From the NCBI RefSeq assembly GCF_003315345.1, contig NZ_QNRO01000014.1:49936-113935 (forward strand): a stretch of DNA of 64,000 nucleotides. Reading direction: 5' to 3'. Each line of letters opens with the position of its first letter. The stretch's first letter is position 1. The stretch is from Marinobacter pelagius. Lineage in GTDB: Bacteria > Pseudomonadota > Gammaproteobacteria > Pseudomonadales > Oleiphilaceae. The position numbers and the translations under genes are program-made. Under the pieces are notes generated by a model. It had not been told where the DNA came from. It made no database searches and saw only the letters and a list, made by a program, of their open reading frames with translations. Below are positions 8,562-16,781 of the stretch, piece after piece.

Positions 8562-10718
8562 TCAAGTCACCTGAACCACGGGGATTTCCTCCGGATGGCC
8601 CGGTGCGTTGTGGCCACGACGCTTACCGCGACGCTTGACGATCAGCGGCGGGCACTTGTGGTCATCGAAATAGGTCATCTGGCAATCCAGGCAGTAATGG
8701 CATTCCATGTAGTTGATGTGTCCGTCCGGATGGATGGCCTGAACCTCACACTCGTGGTCACACAACCGGCAGGGGTTGCCACATTCCTTGCGGCGCTTGA
8801 GCCAGTCGAACACCCGCAGCTTGCTCGGCAACGCCAGCGCTGCGCCCAGCGGGCACATGTACCGGCAGAACACCTTTCGGGTGAACAGGTTGACCACCAG
8901 CAGCAGGGCAGCGTAGGTGACAAAGGGCCAGCTGCGGTCGAACTTCAGGGTGATGGCAGTCTTGAACGGCTCCACCTCGGCCAGGCGCTCGGCGGTGGCC
9001 ATGGAATCCAGCGAGACGCCGAACAGTACCAGCAGAATGATGTACTTGATGGCCCACAGCCGCTCATGCACGGCGAACGGCACGGTGTACTGTGGCACCT
9101 TGAGCTTCCGGGCAATCTCGTTCAGCAATTCCTGTAGCGCCCCGAACGGACACAACCAACCGCAGTACACCGCTCGACCCCACAGCAGGATGATGCCGGC
9201 GACAACGGCCCAGAGTATGAAAATGACCGGATCGATCAGGAAGGTCTTCCAGCTGAAGCCGCTGATCAGGCTGTTGACGAAGGTCAGTACGTTGACGATG
9301 GACAGCTGCCCCATGGCGTACCAGCCGATGAAAAACAGGGTATAGGTCAAGAAGGCGTGGCGGATCCAGCGCATCATCTTCGGCTTCTTTACCAGCCAAT
9401 CCTGGAAAAACAGAATGAACATCAGCACACCGATACCGATGCCGAGCACCACAATCTGGAACTCGCGCTGATACCACACCTGTACCCACATGGGCTGGTC
9501 CGCCAGCATTTCCTCTTCGGTCATGACCGGTTCCGGGCGCGTGTAGTACTGGTCCGGCAACTGGTAAGTCAGCGGGAATACCTGGAATTCGCTGTCCAAC
9601 GGACCGGTCTGACGTTTGACGGTCAGTTCGAGGGTCCATTCAGTGCCGGGATCGAAGTTGTACTGCTGGCGAATAATGAAAATCGCCATCTCGTTGAAAT
9701 CGGGCATGCCCTCGGCGTACACATCGCTCAGCCGGTAGTAATCGAGATCCCGGAAGTTGAAGGTGTCACCGAACTGGCGGATCTGGATGCGATCGAAGAT
9801 ACCGCCACGAACGTAACCGGAGCCCTTGAAGGAGTATTCACCGTTGGCCATAACCGCGATGGCGTGTTCACCTTCCTTCAGCTCGCCGGTCAGCCACTGG
9901 AACTGGCTCTCGCCCAGCAGGTTACGGCCGATGGTTGGTACATCCAGGTAAGCCGTGTACAGGTCAATCAGCGGCTTGCCGCGGTGTTTCTTCGGCGTTG
10001 GGTCGATGCCTTCCGCATCCGTACCCTTGAAGGCGTCATCCACCTGGCCCCGGGTCAGTTTCATCCGGCGCACCGAGCCTTCTCCGAGCAGCGTCTGCCA
10101 GCCCTTGTCCTGGAAGCTTTCGGTCTGGACGTTTGCCATGGGTGGGCGGGCTTCGCTCAGGCTTTCAACGAGCCCCAGCTCGGCCCCAACCCGGTGGGCC
10201 GATTTCATGATGACCTCGTTCACCACCATAACCGTGACCGTTGCGCCGGACAGACCGTCAACAGCGACCTTGCGCTCCGACGACGTCCCACCCACCGTTA
10301 CTCTTTGGTCTGCCTTGAGGCCCACGTATTGGTCGGTAAACTCGTGTAGCTTGCTCTCGGGGATGCCGACCAGAAGGATCGGTTCGTGATGCTCGATAAC
10401 ATGTGAGCTCACGATTTTTCCTTCGGTATCGAGAACGACCACAATATTGAGCGGCTTGCCGGAATACGCCGGAGTCTGGACGAAATCGAGACTCTGATAG
10501 GCATAGCCTTTCAGTTCATCTCCGGCATACAGTTCCTGGATGGCGCGGTTACCCTCTCTTGGAACCAGGTCGGTCACGGACGGCATGGCTTTCTGGATTA
10601 CCTGGCGCGCAGCCACAGGCTCGTATTGCCCCACTGGCATGGCCAGAACGGCAGTGCTGACAAGGGTAAAAAGAAATACTGCAAAGCTTCTTACTGCTAA
10701 GCTCACGAGAGCCCCCAT
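8562..10718 (-). CDS. nosR: NosR, membrane flavo-iron-sulfur protein of N2O respiration
   Basis: A 718-residue membrane protein needed for nosZ expression and electron supply. After a signal/anchor segment comes a periplasmic FMN-binding domain with the covalent flavin motif LSGATVT, then several membrane helices, a CGWLCPFGALQE motif and CRYMCPLGAAL motif, and a cytoplasmic ferredoxin-like end with CGNPCRLCDHEC and CHYCLDCQ. Two ATGs at 10724 and 10718 compete; neither has a strong ribosome site, and 10718 is chosen because MGALVSLAVRSFAVF begins the signal segment. The longer frame back to 10802 adds 28 residues without similarity. I saw no clear FNR-type box immediately upstream. Confidence 0.95.
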   Translation of the reverse strand: MGALVSLAVRSFAVFLFTLVSTAVLAMPVGQYEPVAARQVIQKAMPSVTDLVPREGNRAIQELYAGDELKGYAYQSLDFVQTPAYSGKPLNIVVVLDTEGKIVSSHVIEHHEPILLVGIPESKLHEFTDQYVGLKADQRVTVGGTSSERKVAVDGLSGATVTVMVVNEVIMKSAHRVGAELGLVESLSEARPPMANVQTESFQDKGWQTLLGEGSVRRMKLTRGQVDDAFKGTDAEGIDPTPKKHRGKPLIDLYTAYLDVPTIGRNLLGESQFQWLTGELKEGEHAIAVMANGEYSFKGSGYVRGGIFDRIQIRQFGDTFNFRDLDYYRLSDVYAEGMPDFNEMAIFIIRQQYNFDPGTEWTLELTVKRQTGPLDSEFQVFPLTYQLPDQYYTRPEPVMTEEEMLADQPMWVQVWYQREFQIVVLGIGIGVLMFILFFQDWLVKKPKMMRWIRHAFLTYTLFFIGWYAMGQLSIVNVLTFVNSLISGFSWKTFLIDPVIFILWAVVAGIILLWGRAVYCGWLCPFGALQELLNEIARKLKVPQYTVPFAVHERLWAIKYIILLVLFGVSLDSMATAERLAEVEPFKTAITLKFDRSWPFVTYAALLLVVNLFTRKVFCRYMCPLGAALALPSKLRVFDWLKRRKECGNPCRLCDHECEVQAIHPDGHINYMECHYCLDCQMTYFDDHKCPPLIVKRRGKRRGHNAPGHPEEIPVVQVT

Positions 10719-10813
10719 ATCCATAGGTATATCAAAAGCTTGGTCAATTATTGATGGAAAGGAAATACCCCTAATTGAATACACCCCGGGGGGCAGGCCC
10801 ACCGGGGCTCGGG

Positions 10814-11215
10814 TCAGCCCAGGTCGATTGCTTCGCCCTGGCCATTCAGAGGCAGGTAGTTGCTGATATGACCCATGCGGATACCTTCCACCATCATTGT
10901 CAGGGGCTGCTGGGCCTCGTCACTGGAGGGCGCGGTGCCACCGCGACCGGACATGGCAGCTACGAACACCATGTCCCAGGGCTGGCCGGTGGCTTGCGAT
11001 TCCTGCGCCAGCACGTTGAAGTCGGGGGCTTCGTCCGGGGTTTTATCAACGCAGATAACGGGGGTCAGTGCACCACCCTCGCCGCGCTCGAACGCGGCTT
11101 TTTCTTCTGCAGATGCGTCATCCGGCAGCTCTGCTCGGCAGAAGACAAACAACAGACGCTGGGGTTCGGGCTGTTCACGGGTGGCCTGGATGAGATCCTG
11201 GTAGTTGCTGATCAT
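10814..11215 (-). CDS. Conserved protein of unknown function between dnr and nosR
   Basis: A 133-residue soluble, acidic protein (MISNYQDLIQATREQPEPQRLLFVFC ... ). Similar small proteins in Marinobacter and Pseudomonas databases sometimes carry the label ribonucleotide reductase alpha subunit, but it is far too short and shows no nucleotide-reductase motif, so I do not use that name. Conserved-looking stretches are PQRLLFVFCRAELPDD, WDMVFVAAMSG and LTMMVEGIRMGHISNYLPL. The start at 11215 has AAGGAAC upstream. It follows the DGC-domain gene (38 bases apart) and precedes nosR, so it is probably cotranscribed with respiratory genes. Confidence 0.6.
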   Translation of the reverse strand: MISNYQDLIQATREQPEPQRLLFVFCRAELPDDASAEEKAAFERGEGGALTPVICVDKTPDEAPDFNVLAQESQATGQPWDMVFVAAMSGRGGTAPSSDEAQQPLTMMVEGIRMGHISNYLPLNGQGEAIDLG

Positions 11216-11252
11216 GGGTGTTCCTTGAAAAGAAAGGGGTGTCCGCCGGGCC

Positions 11253-11639
11253 TTACGCCTGGCGGGCAATCAGTCGTTCGCCGAGCGAAAGGCTGCGAAC
11301 TTCGTCGCAGACTTCCTCGACCGCCTCGTCACCGTAACTCTGGCCGTAGTGTTTCTTGAAGCCGAATTCGTACAGGCGGACGTGTTCATCCGGTTCCACA
11401 CCGACGTTTTCCAGGCAGGCACGGGCGCAATGCAGGGGGCAGCCGTCGATCACGGTGATCGGGCGGCCGGACCGGGCGGTTTTAACCAGCGCCGGTACTT
11501 TGCCGCCCACACCTGAGATGCAGGACATCTCGAAGCTGCCTTCGTGGTCCAGGCGGACCGCCGCGTTGTTGGCGAGCTGCGCCACGTCGGAGCAGCCGGA
11601 GCAGGAATAGATCAGCGGGCGTTGCTTTCTCGGTTTCAC
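11253..11639 (-). CDS. DGC-domain putative metal-binding protein
   Basis: A 128-residue protein matching the DGC domain family (PF08859 in my recollection), named after the DGC motif, seen here as VIDGCPLHCARACLENVG. Other conserved cysteines are in YSCSGCSDVAQLAN and MSCISGVGGKVP. These pairs look suited to Zn or Fe-S binding, but the function is not established. It lies between the Dnr-type regulator and nosR, in the nos direction. The adjacency suggests a role in metal handling or sensing in denitrification; that is inference. Confidence 0.75.
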   Translation of the reverse strand: MKPRKQRPLIYSCSGCSDVAQLANNAAVRLDHEGSFEMSCISGVGGKVPALVKTARSGRPITVIDGCPLHCARACLENVGVEPDEHVRLYEFGFKKHYGQSYGDEAVEEVCDEVRSLSLGERLIARQA

Positions 11640-11681
11640 ACATCCTCCTCTGGAAGAGCCTGGAGGTTTCAGGGCAATGAA

Positions 11682-12431
11682 TTACTGGCTGATTTCAATC
11701 AGTCGCTGGGGATCGGAGATAAACAGCTTGCTCCGGTTGACCCGCACGAGGCCGTTGGCTTTCAGGTCGGCCAGGATCCGGGAGAAGGTTTCCGGCTGCA
11801 TGGCCAGTCTGGAGGCCACCAGGCATTTGGGCAGCGGCAGCTCCACTTCCCCACCCTGTTCGGTGCCGTTTGGCAGCAGGTCGATCAGGTAGCGGATCAG
11901 TCGGTCCCGGGCGTTCTGGACGGTCATGATTTCGAGGTCGTGGAAACGGGTGACGGCGCGCTTGGCGTAGTGGCTCAGGGCAGCCTGGGCGTACTCGGGA
12001 TGCTGGTCCAGCAGCTCGCGGTAGGCTTTGACCGGGATCATCAGCACTTCGCTGGATTTCAGGGCTTCGGCGTAGCAGGCATAGCGGGGTGGATCAGCGT
12101 AGATCATGACTTCGGCGAAGCAGTCGCCCGGGGCGATGCTGTCGAGGGTGCGGTCGATGCCGGATGAATCCAGGCGATACAGGCGCAGGCGGCCGGAGAT
12201 CACGAAGAAGAAGTGATGGGCCGGCATGTCCTGGCGGTACAGCAGCTGGTGGTGGCCCAGGCGGAGGCGCCGGGACTGCTGGATGAGGCTCTCAAGGTCC
12301 CGGGGCCGGAGGTTGCGGAACAGCGGGTGGCTGCGCAGTGCCTGGAGGCCATCTTCGTCGTCAAACGGTTTGTTGACGGCTACGAGTACGGGTTTGCTGT
12401 AGCGGGTGTCGGCTGATTGCATCAGTGCCAT
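11682..12431 (-). CDS. dnr: Dnr-type CRP/FNR family regulator of denitrification
   Basis: A 249-residue regulator with an N-terminal cyclic-nucleotide-like beta-roll (HHFFFVISGRLRLYRL ... GDCFAEVMIYADPPRYACYAEA), a long dimer helix, and a C-terminal helix-turn-helix (LPLPKCLVASRLAMQPETFSRILADLKANGLV). It lacks the N-terminal cysteine cluster of FNR/Anr, which places it with the Dnr/NNR branch; these respond to NO through haem and activate nir, nor, nos and nar genes. The start at 12431 is preferred over 12455 because GGGGGA lies seven bases upstream. An FNR-type box at 12545-12558 suggests control by Anr or by itself. Confidence 0.85.
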   Translation of the reverse strand: MALMQSADTRYSKPVLVAVNKPFDDEDGLQALRSHPLFRNLRPRDLESLIQQSRRLRLGHHQLLYRQDMPAHHFFFVISGRLRLYRLDSSGIDRTLDSIAPGDCFAEVMIYADPPRYACYAEALKSSEVLMIPVKAYRELLDQHPEYAQAALSHYAKRAVTRFHDLEIMTVQNARDRLIRYLIDLLPNGTEQGGEVELPLPKCLVASRLAMQPETFSRILADLKANGLVRVNRSKLFISDPQRLIEISQ

Positions 12432-12450
12432 GTGAGTGTCCCCCTGCATA

Positions 12451-12558
12451 TACATGCATTCAAAATCTTGATTTAAATAGTAGATGCAAACTGGTTGAAA
12501 ATCGCTCCCCCGATGGGGGTATTCGGGTGGTTATTCCTGAGTAATTGATTTAACTCAA
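12451..12558. promoter_or_regulatory. dnr upstream region: FNR-type box and NsrR-like half-site
   Basis: TTGAT-TTAA-CTCAA at 12545-12558 matches the FNR/Anr/Dnr consensus TTGAT-N4-ATCAA in nine of ten fixed positions, about 115 bases upstream of the dnr start. Closer to the gene, TACATGCATTC at 12451-12461 matches nine of eleven bases of an NsrR half-motif, with no clear partner half. The remaining sequence to 12671 shows no gene. This is the only gene-free stretch over 300 bases (12432-12802), and the rest of it holds the hairpin element at 12672-12778. Confidence 0.45.
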
Positions 12559-12671
12559 AGATTAGTTTTGCTATCTACTTAAGTAAAATCGGGGCGCGGA
12601 CTGGACGGGAGTTTCTCTTCAAATCCCCCCTCCCTCTGTAGTTCAGTGGCGCTTCAGCTTTGGAGCACAGC

Positions 12672-12778
12672 CTGGCAGGAAGCCCCTTTCCAAAACACGC
12701 TCCTTCGGCACGTCCATGTGACGCTTGAGCTCCGCCATCCTTGGCTCCGCACAGTTTTGGAAAGGGGCTTCCTGCCAG
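12672..12778. repeat. Hairpin element with 57-bp core, copy B
   Basis: Perfect 25-bp arms at 12672-12696 (CTGGCAGGAAGCCCCTTTCC, then AAAAC) and 12754-12778 enclose a 57-bp core (12697-12753) that is the reverse complement of the copy A core with one base different. It lies between the ppiC stop and the dnr promoter. The outer 14 bases of the arms differ completely from copy A but remain self-complementary. Confidence 0.85.
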
Positions 12779-12802
12779 TCTCCAGAGTTTTCTCCAAACG
12801 CC

Positions 12803-13609
12803 TTACTGCATCAGCGGAGAATCCGGCAGTTCCAGATCAACTCCTTCCACACCAGTTTCCGCAGCCAGTACCTGCAGGTACTGCCGGAACGCCCTTCTGG
12901 TCACGCTTTCGCTCAGGTACTGCCGGATCTGGGGCTTTACATGCTCATAGGGCAGTTGTTCACCGTCGATGCGCTGGTCGACGCGGACGATGTGCCAGCC
13001 GTAGCGGGTTTCGATCAGTTCCGGGTTCAGGCCTTCCTGGAGGCTGAGGACCGGGCGTTCGAATTCTTCCACGGTCTGGCCCTTGCTGATCTGGCCTAGG
13101 CTACCGCCCTGGTGGCGGGACTCGCAGGCGGAGTATTGTTTGGCCAGTTCGGCAAACTGGGAGCGGCCATCCAGGAGGGCTGACAACAGTTGGCGGCCGG
13201 CCTCTTCCTGGCGGATGCGTTCCTGGACGTCGTCCGGGGCGGCGGCGAGGAGGATGTGGCTGACGGCCATCAGTGTCGGGCTGCGGAAGCGGGCCGGGTT
13301 GGCGGCGTAGAAGCGTTCGCAGTCTTCCTCGGTGGGGTCCGGGACGTTGAGTTCCAGCTCCAGAACGCGGGCGATGCGGTCTTCTTCGTCTTCAATGTCG
13401 TCCAGCTTCAGGAGCGCGGCCTGTTGCAGGAGCAGTTCGCGGATGACGAGGCTTTTGGCGGCTTCGTGCCAGGCCTCTGCCACTTCTTCCGCCGGGTGGT
13501 GCTGCATTTCCCGGGCGATGTCGTCTTCCGGAATCAGCGTTTCGCCCACGTAGACCGGCGGGAACTGGTTTCTGGGCTTGTCGGCTTCGCCAGTGGGGAT
13601 CAGTTGCAT
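12803..13609 (-). CDS. PpiC-type peptidyl-prolyl isomerase of the nar cluster
   Basis: A 268-residue protein with an N-terminal helical chaperone region and a parvulin domain around residues 115-220 (VSHILLAA, ADDVQERIRQ-like helix, FAELAKQYSACESRHQGGSLGQI, GQTVEEFERPVLSLQEG, TRYGWHIVRVD). No signal peptide is evident, so it acts in the cytoplasm, probably on assembly of the nitrate reductase. An equivalent gene sits downstream of narI in Pseudomonas aeruginosa. It follows narI in the same direction, with two 30-bp palindromes in the 143-base gap. Ribosome site GAGG lies ten bases before the ATG. Confidence 0.85.
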   Translation of the reverse strand: MQLIPTGEADKPRNQFPPVYVGETLIPEDDIAREMQHHPAEEVAEAWHEAAKSLVIRELLLQQAALLKLDDIEDEEDRIARVLELELNVPDPTEEDCERFYAANPARFRSPTLMAVSHILLAAAPDDVQERIRQEEAGRQLLSALLDGRSQFAELAKQYSACESRHQGGSLGQISKGQTVEEFERPVLSLQEGLNPELIETRYGWHIVRVDQRIDGEQLPYEHVKPQIRQYLSESVTRRAFRQYLQVLAAETGVEGVDLELPDSPLMQ

Positions 13610-13639
13610 GGTGCTAACCTCGGTGGTGAACCTGAACTT

Positions 13640-13669
13640 GGGGTCAGAAGAAGGCTTTCTTCAGACCCC
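13640..13669. repeat. 30-bp palindromic repeat, copy 3
   Basis: GGGGTCAGAAGAAGG with TTTCTTCAGACCCC, an imperfect palindrome between narI and ppiC. Its arms carry the AGAAGAA/TTCTTC version rather than the AGATGAA/TTCATC version of the adjacent copy. Confidence 0.85.
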
Positions 13670-13707
13670 GTTTTCTTAAGCAAACTCAGGAGCTGGGACT
13701 TAACCCC

Positions 13708-13737
13708 GGGGTCAGATGAACGCTTTCATCTGACCCC
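13708..13737. repeat. 30-bp palindromic repeat, copy 4
   Basis: GGGGTCAGATGAACG with CTTTCATCTGACCCC; one central mismatch. Followed on the plus strand by a short T-run, but the flanking genes are both on the minus strand. Confidence 0.85.
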
Positions 13738-13752
13738 TTTTTCATCTCAGGT

Positions 13753-14433
13753 TCACGCCCGCTTGCGCACCACCTGGTACTTCCGTCCGAAATACTCCAC
13801 CGGCACACTCAGCATGTGCACCAGGCGGGTGAACGGGAACAGTACGAAGATGGTCAGGCCCAGGAAGATGTGGGTCTTGTAGATCCAGTTCACGTCCGCG
13901 ATGTAGTCCGCCACACCGGAGCCCTGCAGGGTGAAGATTCCCTGCGCCCAGGCTGTGAACTTGAGCATGGTGGCACCATCCAGGTGGCCCATGGTGGGCA
14001 GGATGGTGAGCAGGCCGAGGGCCAGCTGGATTACCAGGATGATGATGATCATGTTGTCTGCGAAGGTGCTGCTGGCCTGGACCCTCGGGTCGGTCATGCG
14101 GCGGTAGGCGAGCATGCCGCCACCGATGATCGCCATCACGCCGGCGATGCCGCCAACCACAATGGCCATCACCTGTTTCTGACCCGGGGTCATCAACCAT
14201 TCATAGGCCCAGTGGGGTGTCAGCAGACCGACCAGGTGACCAAAGAAAACCACCAGTACACCTACGTGGAACAGCACAGAGGCCATTACCATGTTTTTCT
14301 TGCGCAGCATCTGGCTGGAGTGCGCCTTCCAGGTGAACTGGCCATGGTCATAGCGCGCCCAGGTACCGACAAACAGTACGATCAGGGCGATGTAGGGGTA
14401 GACCCCGAACAAGAGTGTATTGATATAGGACAT
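13753..14433 (-). CDS. narI: NarI, cytochrome b gamma subunit of nitrate reductase
   Basis: A 226-residue membrane protein with five hydrophobic segments. It oxidises quinol at the periplasmic side and passes electrons through two b haems to NarH. Candidate haem histidines are in VLFHVGVLVVFFGHLVG and IYKTHIFLGL ... TRLVHMLSVP. The ATG at 14433 has AGGAGGAAAAG upstream; a longer frame from 14484 is not family-like. It is the last of narGHJI. Confidence 0.95.
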   Translation of the reverse strand: MSYINTLLFGVYPYIALIVLFVGTWARYDHGQFTWKAHSSQMLRKKNMVMASVLFHVGVLVVFFGHLVGLLTPHWAYEWLMTPGQKQVMAIVVGGIAGVMAIIGGGMLAYRRMTDPRVQASSTFADNMIIIILVIQLALGLLTILPTMGHLDGATMLKFTAWAQGIFTLQGSGVADYIADVNWIYKTHIFLGLTIFVLFPFTRLVHMLSVPVEYFGRKYQVVRKRA

Positions 14434-14452
14434 CGTCTTTTCCTCCTGCGCC

Positions 14453-15193
14453 TCAGGCGCGCCCTGCCGGACGGGGTGTCGCATCCGTCATCAGCTGATC
14501 ACTCAGGTGAATGGTCTGGGTCTGTTCCAGTTCGCGGCGGCGCTGTCCAACCACGCCACCGGTGCTGCAGGAACTACCCTGGTCATCCACGAATTTCACC
14601 ATTTCCTCTTCCCAGACCTTGTCCAGGGCTTCGGGGGTATCGTCGCGCTCTTCCGAGGCCACGATCTTTGCCAGTTCCTGGCGGTCGGTATTGCGACCGG
14701 ACAGGATCAGCAGGGAGTCCATGGCGACGTGGTAGAAGCTCTGGCGCTGGAACAGACGTTCGCCCAGCAGGCCCAGGATGTGGTGGATGTCTTCGAGCCA
14801 GTTCCGGATTTCCTCCCACGGGCGGGTGGAGAGGTACTCCAGAAACAAAGGAAGGTAGTCCGGCAATTCACGGGCGTCGATTTCCAGCCCGTTGCGACGG
14901 TACTCTTCCATCAGGTCCACCATGGCCTGGCCGCGGTCGCGGGATTCGCCGTGGACGTGTTCGAACAGCAGCAGGGAGGTGGCCCGGCCCTTGTCGAAGA
15001 TGCCCACGTAGTTTTCCTGCAGGTCCAGCAGGTCGCCGTCACACAGCCGGTCGAGGCAGGTGAGCAGCTGCTCCTTGTTCTGCCGGGGCAGCCGGCTGTC
15101 CTCGAGGACAGCGGCTACCAGGGCATCCTTGGAGGCCTGAAGTTCTTCGGTCGGGTATTCCAGTACCCGGGCCAGTACTTTGAGAAGTTGCAT
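14453..15193 (-). CDS. narJ: NarJ, nitrate reductase assembly chaperone
   Basis: A 246-residue cytoplasmic helical protein of the TorD/NarJ family, recognised by the start MQLLKVLARVLEYPTEELQ and by the core YVGIFDKGRATSLLLFEHVHGESRDRGQAMVDL (quoted here only as landmarks) and DYLPLFLEYLS. It binds the NarG N-terminus and coordinates molybdenum cofactor insertion before NarGH joins NarI. Ten bases separate it from narH; the ribosome site is GGAGG. Length is typical. Confidence 0.93.
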   Translation of the reverse strand: MQLLKVLARVLEYPTEELQASKDALVAAVLEDSRLPRQNKEQLLTCLDRLCDGDLLDLQENYVGIFDKGRATSLLLFEHVHGESRDRGQAMVDLMEEYRRNGLEIDARELPDYLPLFLEYLSTRPWEEIRNWLEDIHHILGLLGERLFQRQSFYHVAMDSLLILSGRNTDRQELAKIVASEERDDTPEALDKVWEEEMVKFVDDQGSSCSTGGVVGQRRRELEQTQTIHLSDQLMTDATPRPAGRA

Positions 15194-15203
15194 CTTGGCC
15201 TCC

Positions 15204-16781
15204 TTATTCCTGCAGCTGTTTCGGGTCGACCTGCTTCACGGTGGCCAGCTTGCTCACCATGCTGGTGGTCTGCTTCTTGCCACCGAACAGGCTGAAGTCG
15301 CTGTCGCCACCGCTGCAGCCGTCGCCGAAGCTGAAGCCGCAACCGCCGCGCTCGCCATAGGCGGTAGCGTCCGGGAAGGCTTCCTTGGCCAGCTCGCGGT
15401 GGCTGGTCGGGATCACGAAACGGTCCTCGTAGTTGGCAATGGCCAGGTAGCGGTACATTTCGTCCGCCTGAGCCTTGGTCAGTCCTGCTTCCTCGAGGGC
15501 ACGCAGGTCTTCCTTGCCTTCCACGGTTTCCGCGCGCTTGTACAGACGCATGGCCATGATCCGCTTGAGAGCCAGAACGATCGGCTTCTCATCACCGGCA
15601 GTCAGCAGGTTGGCCAGGTACTTGACCGGGATCCGCAGGCTTTCGATCTTCGGCAGTACGCCGTCGAACTCGACCTTGCCGGCTTCAGCGGCAGACTGGA
15701 TCGGGCTGAGGGGCGGCACGTACCAGACCATGGGCAGGGTGCGGTATTCCGGGTGCAGCGGCAGGGCCAGTTTCCAGTCCACCGCCATCTTGTACACCGG
15801 GCTCTGCTGGGCGGCTTCAATGACGTTCATCGGGATGCCGTCTTTCTTCGCCTGTTCGATCACTTTCGGATCGAACGGGTCCAGGAAAATCTCCAGCTGC
15901 TTTTCATAGAGCTCATGCTCGCCCGGGGCGCTGGCCACTTCCTCGATGCGGTCTGCGTCGTACAGCAGCACACCCAGGTAGCGGATCCGGCCTACACAGG
16001 TCTCGGAGCAAACGGTCGGCATGCCGGCTTCGATACGCGGGTAGCAGAAGATGCACTTCTCGGACTTGCCGGTCTTCCAGTTGAAGTAGATCTTCTTGTA
16101 CGGGCAGCCGGAGACACACATCCGCCAGCCGCGGCACTTGTCCTGGTCGATCAGGACGATGCCGTCCTCTTCACGCTTGTAGATGGCCCCGCTCGGGCAG
16201 CTGGCGACACAGGCCGGGTTCAGGCAGTGCTCGCACAGGCGCGGCAGGTACATCATAAAGGTGTTTTCGAACTGGCCGTAGATGTCCGCCTGGACCTGGT
16301 CGAAGTTCTTGTCCTTGCGGCGCTTGGCAAACTCGGTACCGAGAATTTCTTCCCAGTTCGGGCCCCATTCGATTTTCTGCATGCGCTGGCCGGAGATCAG
16401 CGAGCGCGGCCGGGCAACCGGCTGGTGCTTGCTGTCGCCCGCGGTGTGCAGGTGCTGGTAATCGAAATCGAACGGCTCGTAGTAGTCGTCGATTTCCGGC
16501 AGGTCCGGGTTGGCGAAGATATTCGCCAGCACCCGGAAACGGCCACCGATCTTCGGGCGGATCTTGCCGGAGTTGTCGCGCATCCAGCCGCCCTTCCACT
16601 TGTCCTGGTTCTCCCACTCTTTCGGGTAACCGATACCGGGCTTGGTCTCGACGTTGTTGAACCAGGCGTATTCCATGCCTTCACGGCTGGTCCATACGTT
16701 TTTGCAGGTGACTGAACAGGTGTGGCAACCGATGCACTTGTCCAGGTTCAGCACCATGCCGACTTGGGAACGGATTTTCAT
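15204..16781 (-). CDS. narH: NarH, iron-sulfur beta subunit of nitrate reductase
   Basis: A 525-residue electron-transfer subunit. The first cluster motif has C16, C19, C22 and C26 (CIGCHTCSVTC). Further motifs are CEHCLNPACVASCPSGA, CRGWRMCVSGCP (the Trp in place of a Cys marks the [3Fe-4S] cluster) and KCIFCYPR ... CSETC. It links NarI haems to NarG. A Gly/Cys/Ser-rich tail (GERGGCGFSFGDGCSGGDS) near the C-terminus is unusual-looking. The start overlaps narG by four bases. Confidence 0.96.
   Translation of the reverse strand: MKIRSQVGMVLNLDKCIGCHTCSVTCKNVWTSREGMEYAWFNNVETKPGIGYPKEWENQDKWKGGWMRDNSGKIRPKIGGRFRVLANIFANPDLPEIDDYYEPFDFDYQHLHTAGDSKHQPVARPRSLISGQRMQKIEWGPNWEEILGTEFAKRRKDKNFDQVQADIYGQFENTFMMYLPRLCEHCLNPACVASCPSGAIYKREEDGIVLIDQDKCRGWRMCVSGCPYKKIYFNWKTGKSEKCIFCYPRIEAGMPTVCSETCVGRIRYLGVLLYDADRIEEVASAPGEHELYEKQLEIFLDPFDPKVIEQAKKDGIPMNVIEAAQQSPVYKMAVDWKLALPLHPEYRTLPMVWYVPPLSPIQSAAEAGKVEFDGVLPKIESLRIPVKYLANLLTAGDEKPIVLALKRIMAMRLYKRAETVEGKEDLRALEEAGLTKAQADEMYRYLAIANYEDRFVIPTSHRELAKEAFPDATAYGERGGCGFSFGDGCSGGDSDFSLFGGKKQTTSMVSKLATVKQVDPKQLQE

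Noticed and set aside
10719..10813. FNR/Dnr box directly upstream of nosR
   Set aside because: TTGAC and ATCAA fragments occur, but none in the TTGAY-N4-RTCAA arrangement.
10814..11215. Ribonucleotide reductase alpha subunit
   Set aside because: This label circulates for similar small proteins, but 133 residues without any reductase motif cannot be that enzyme.
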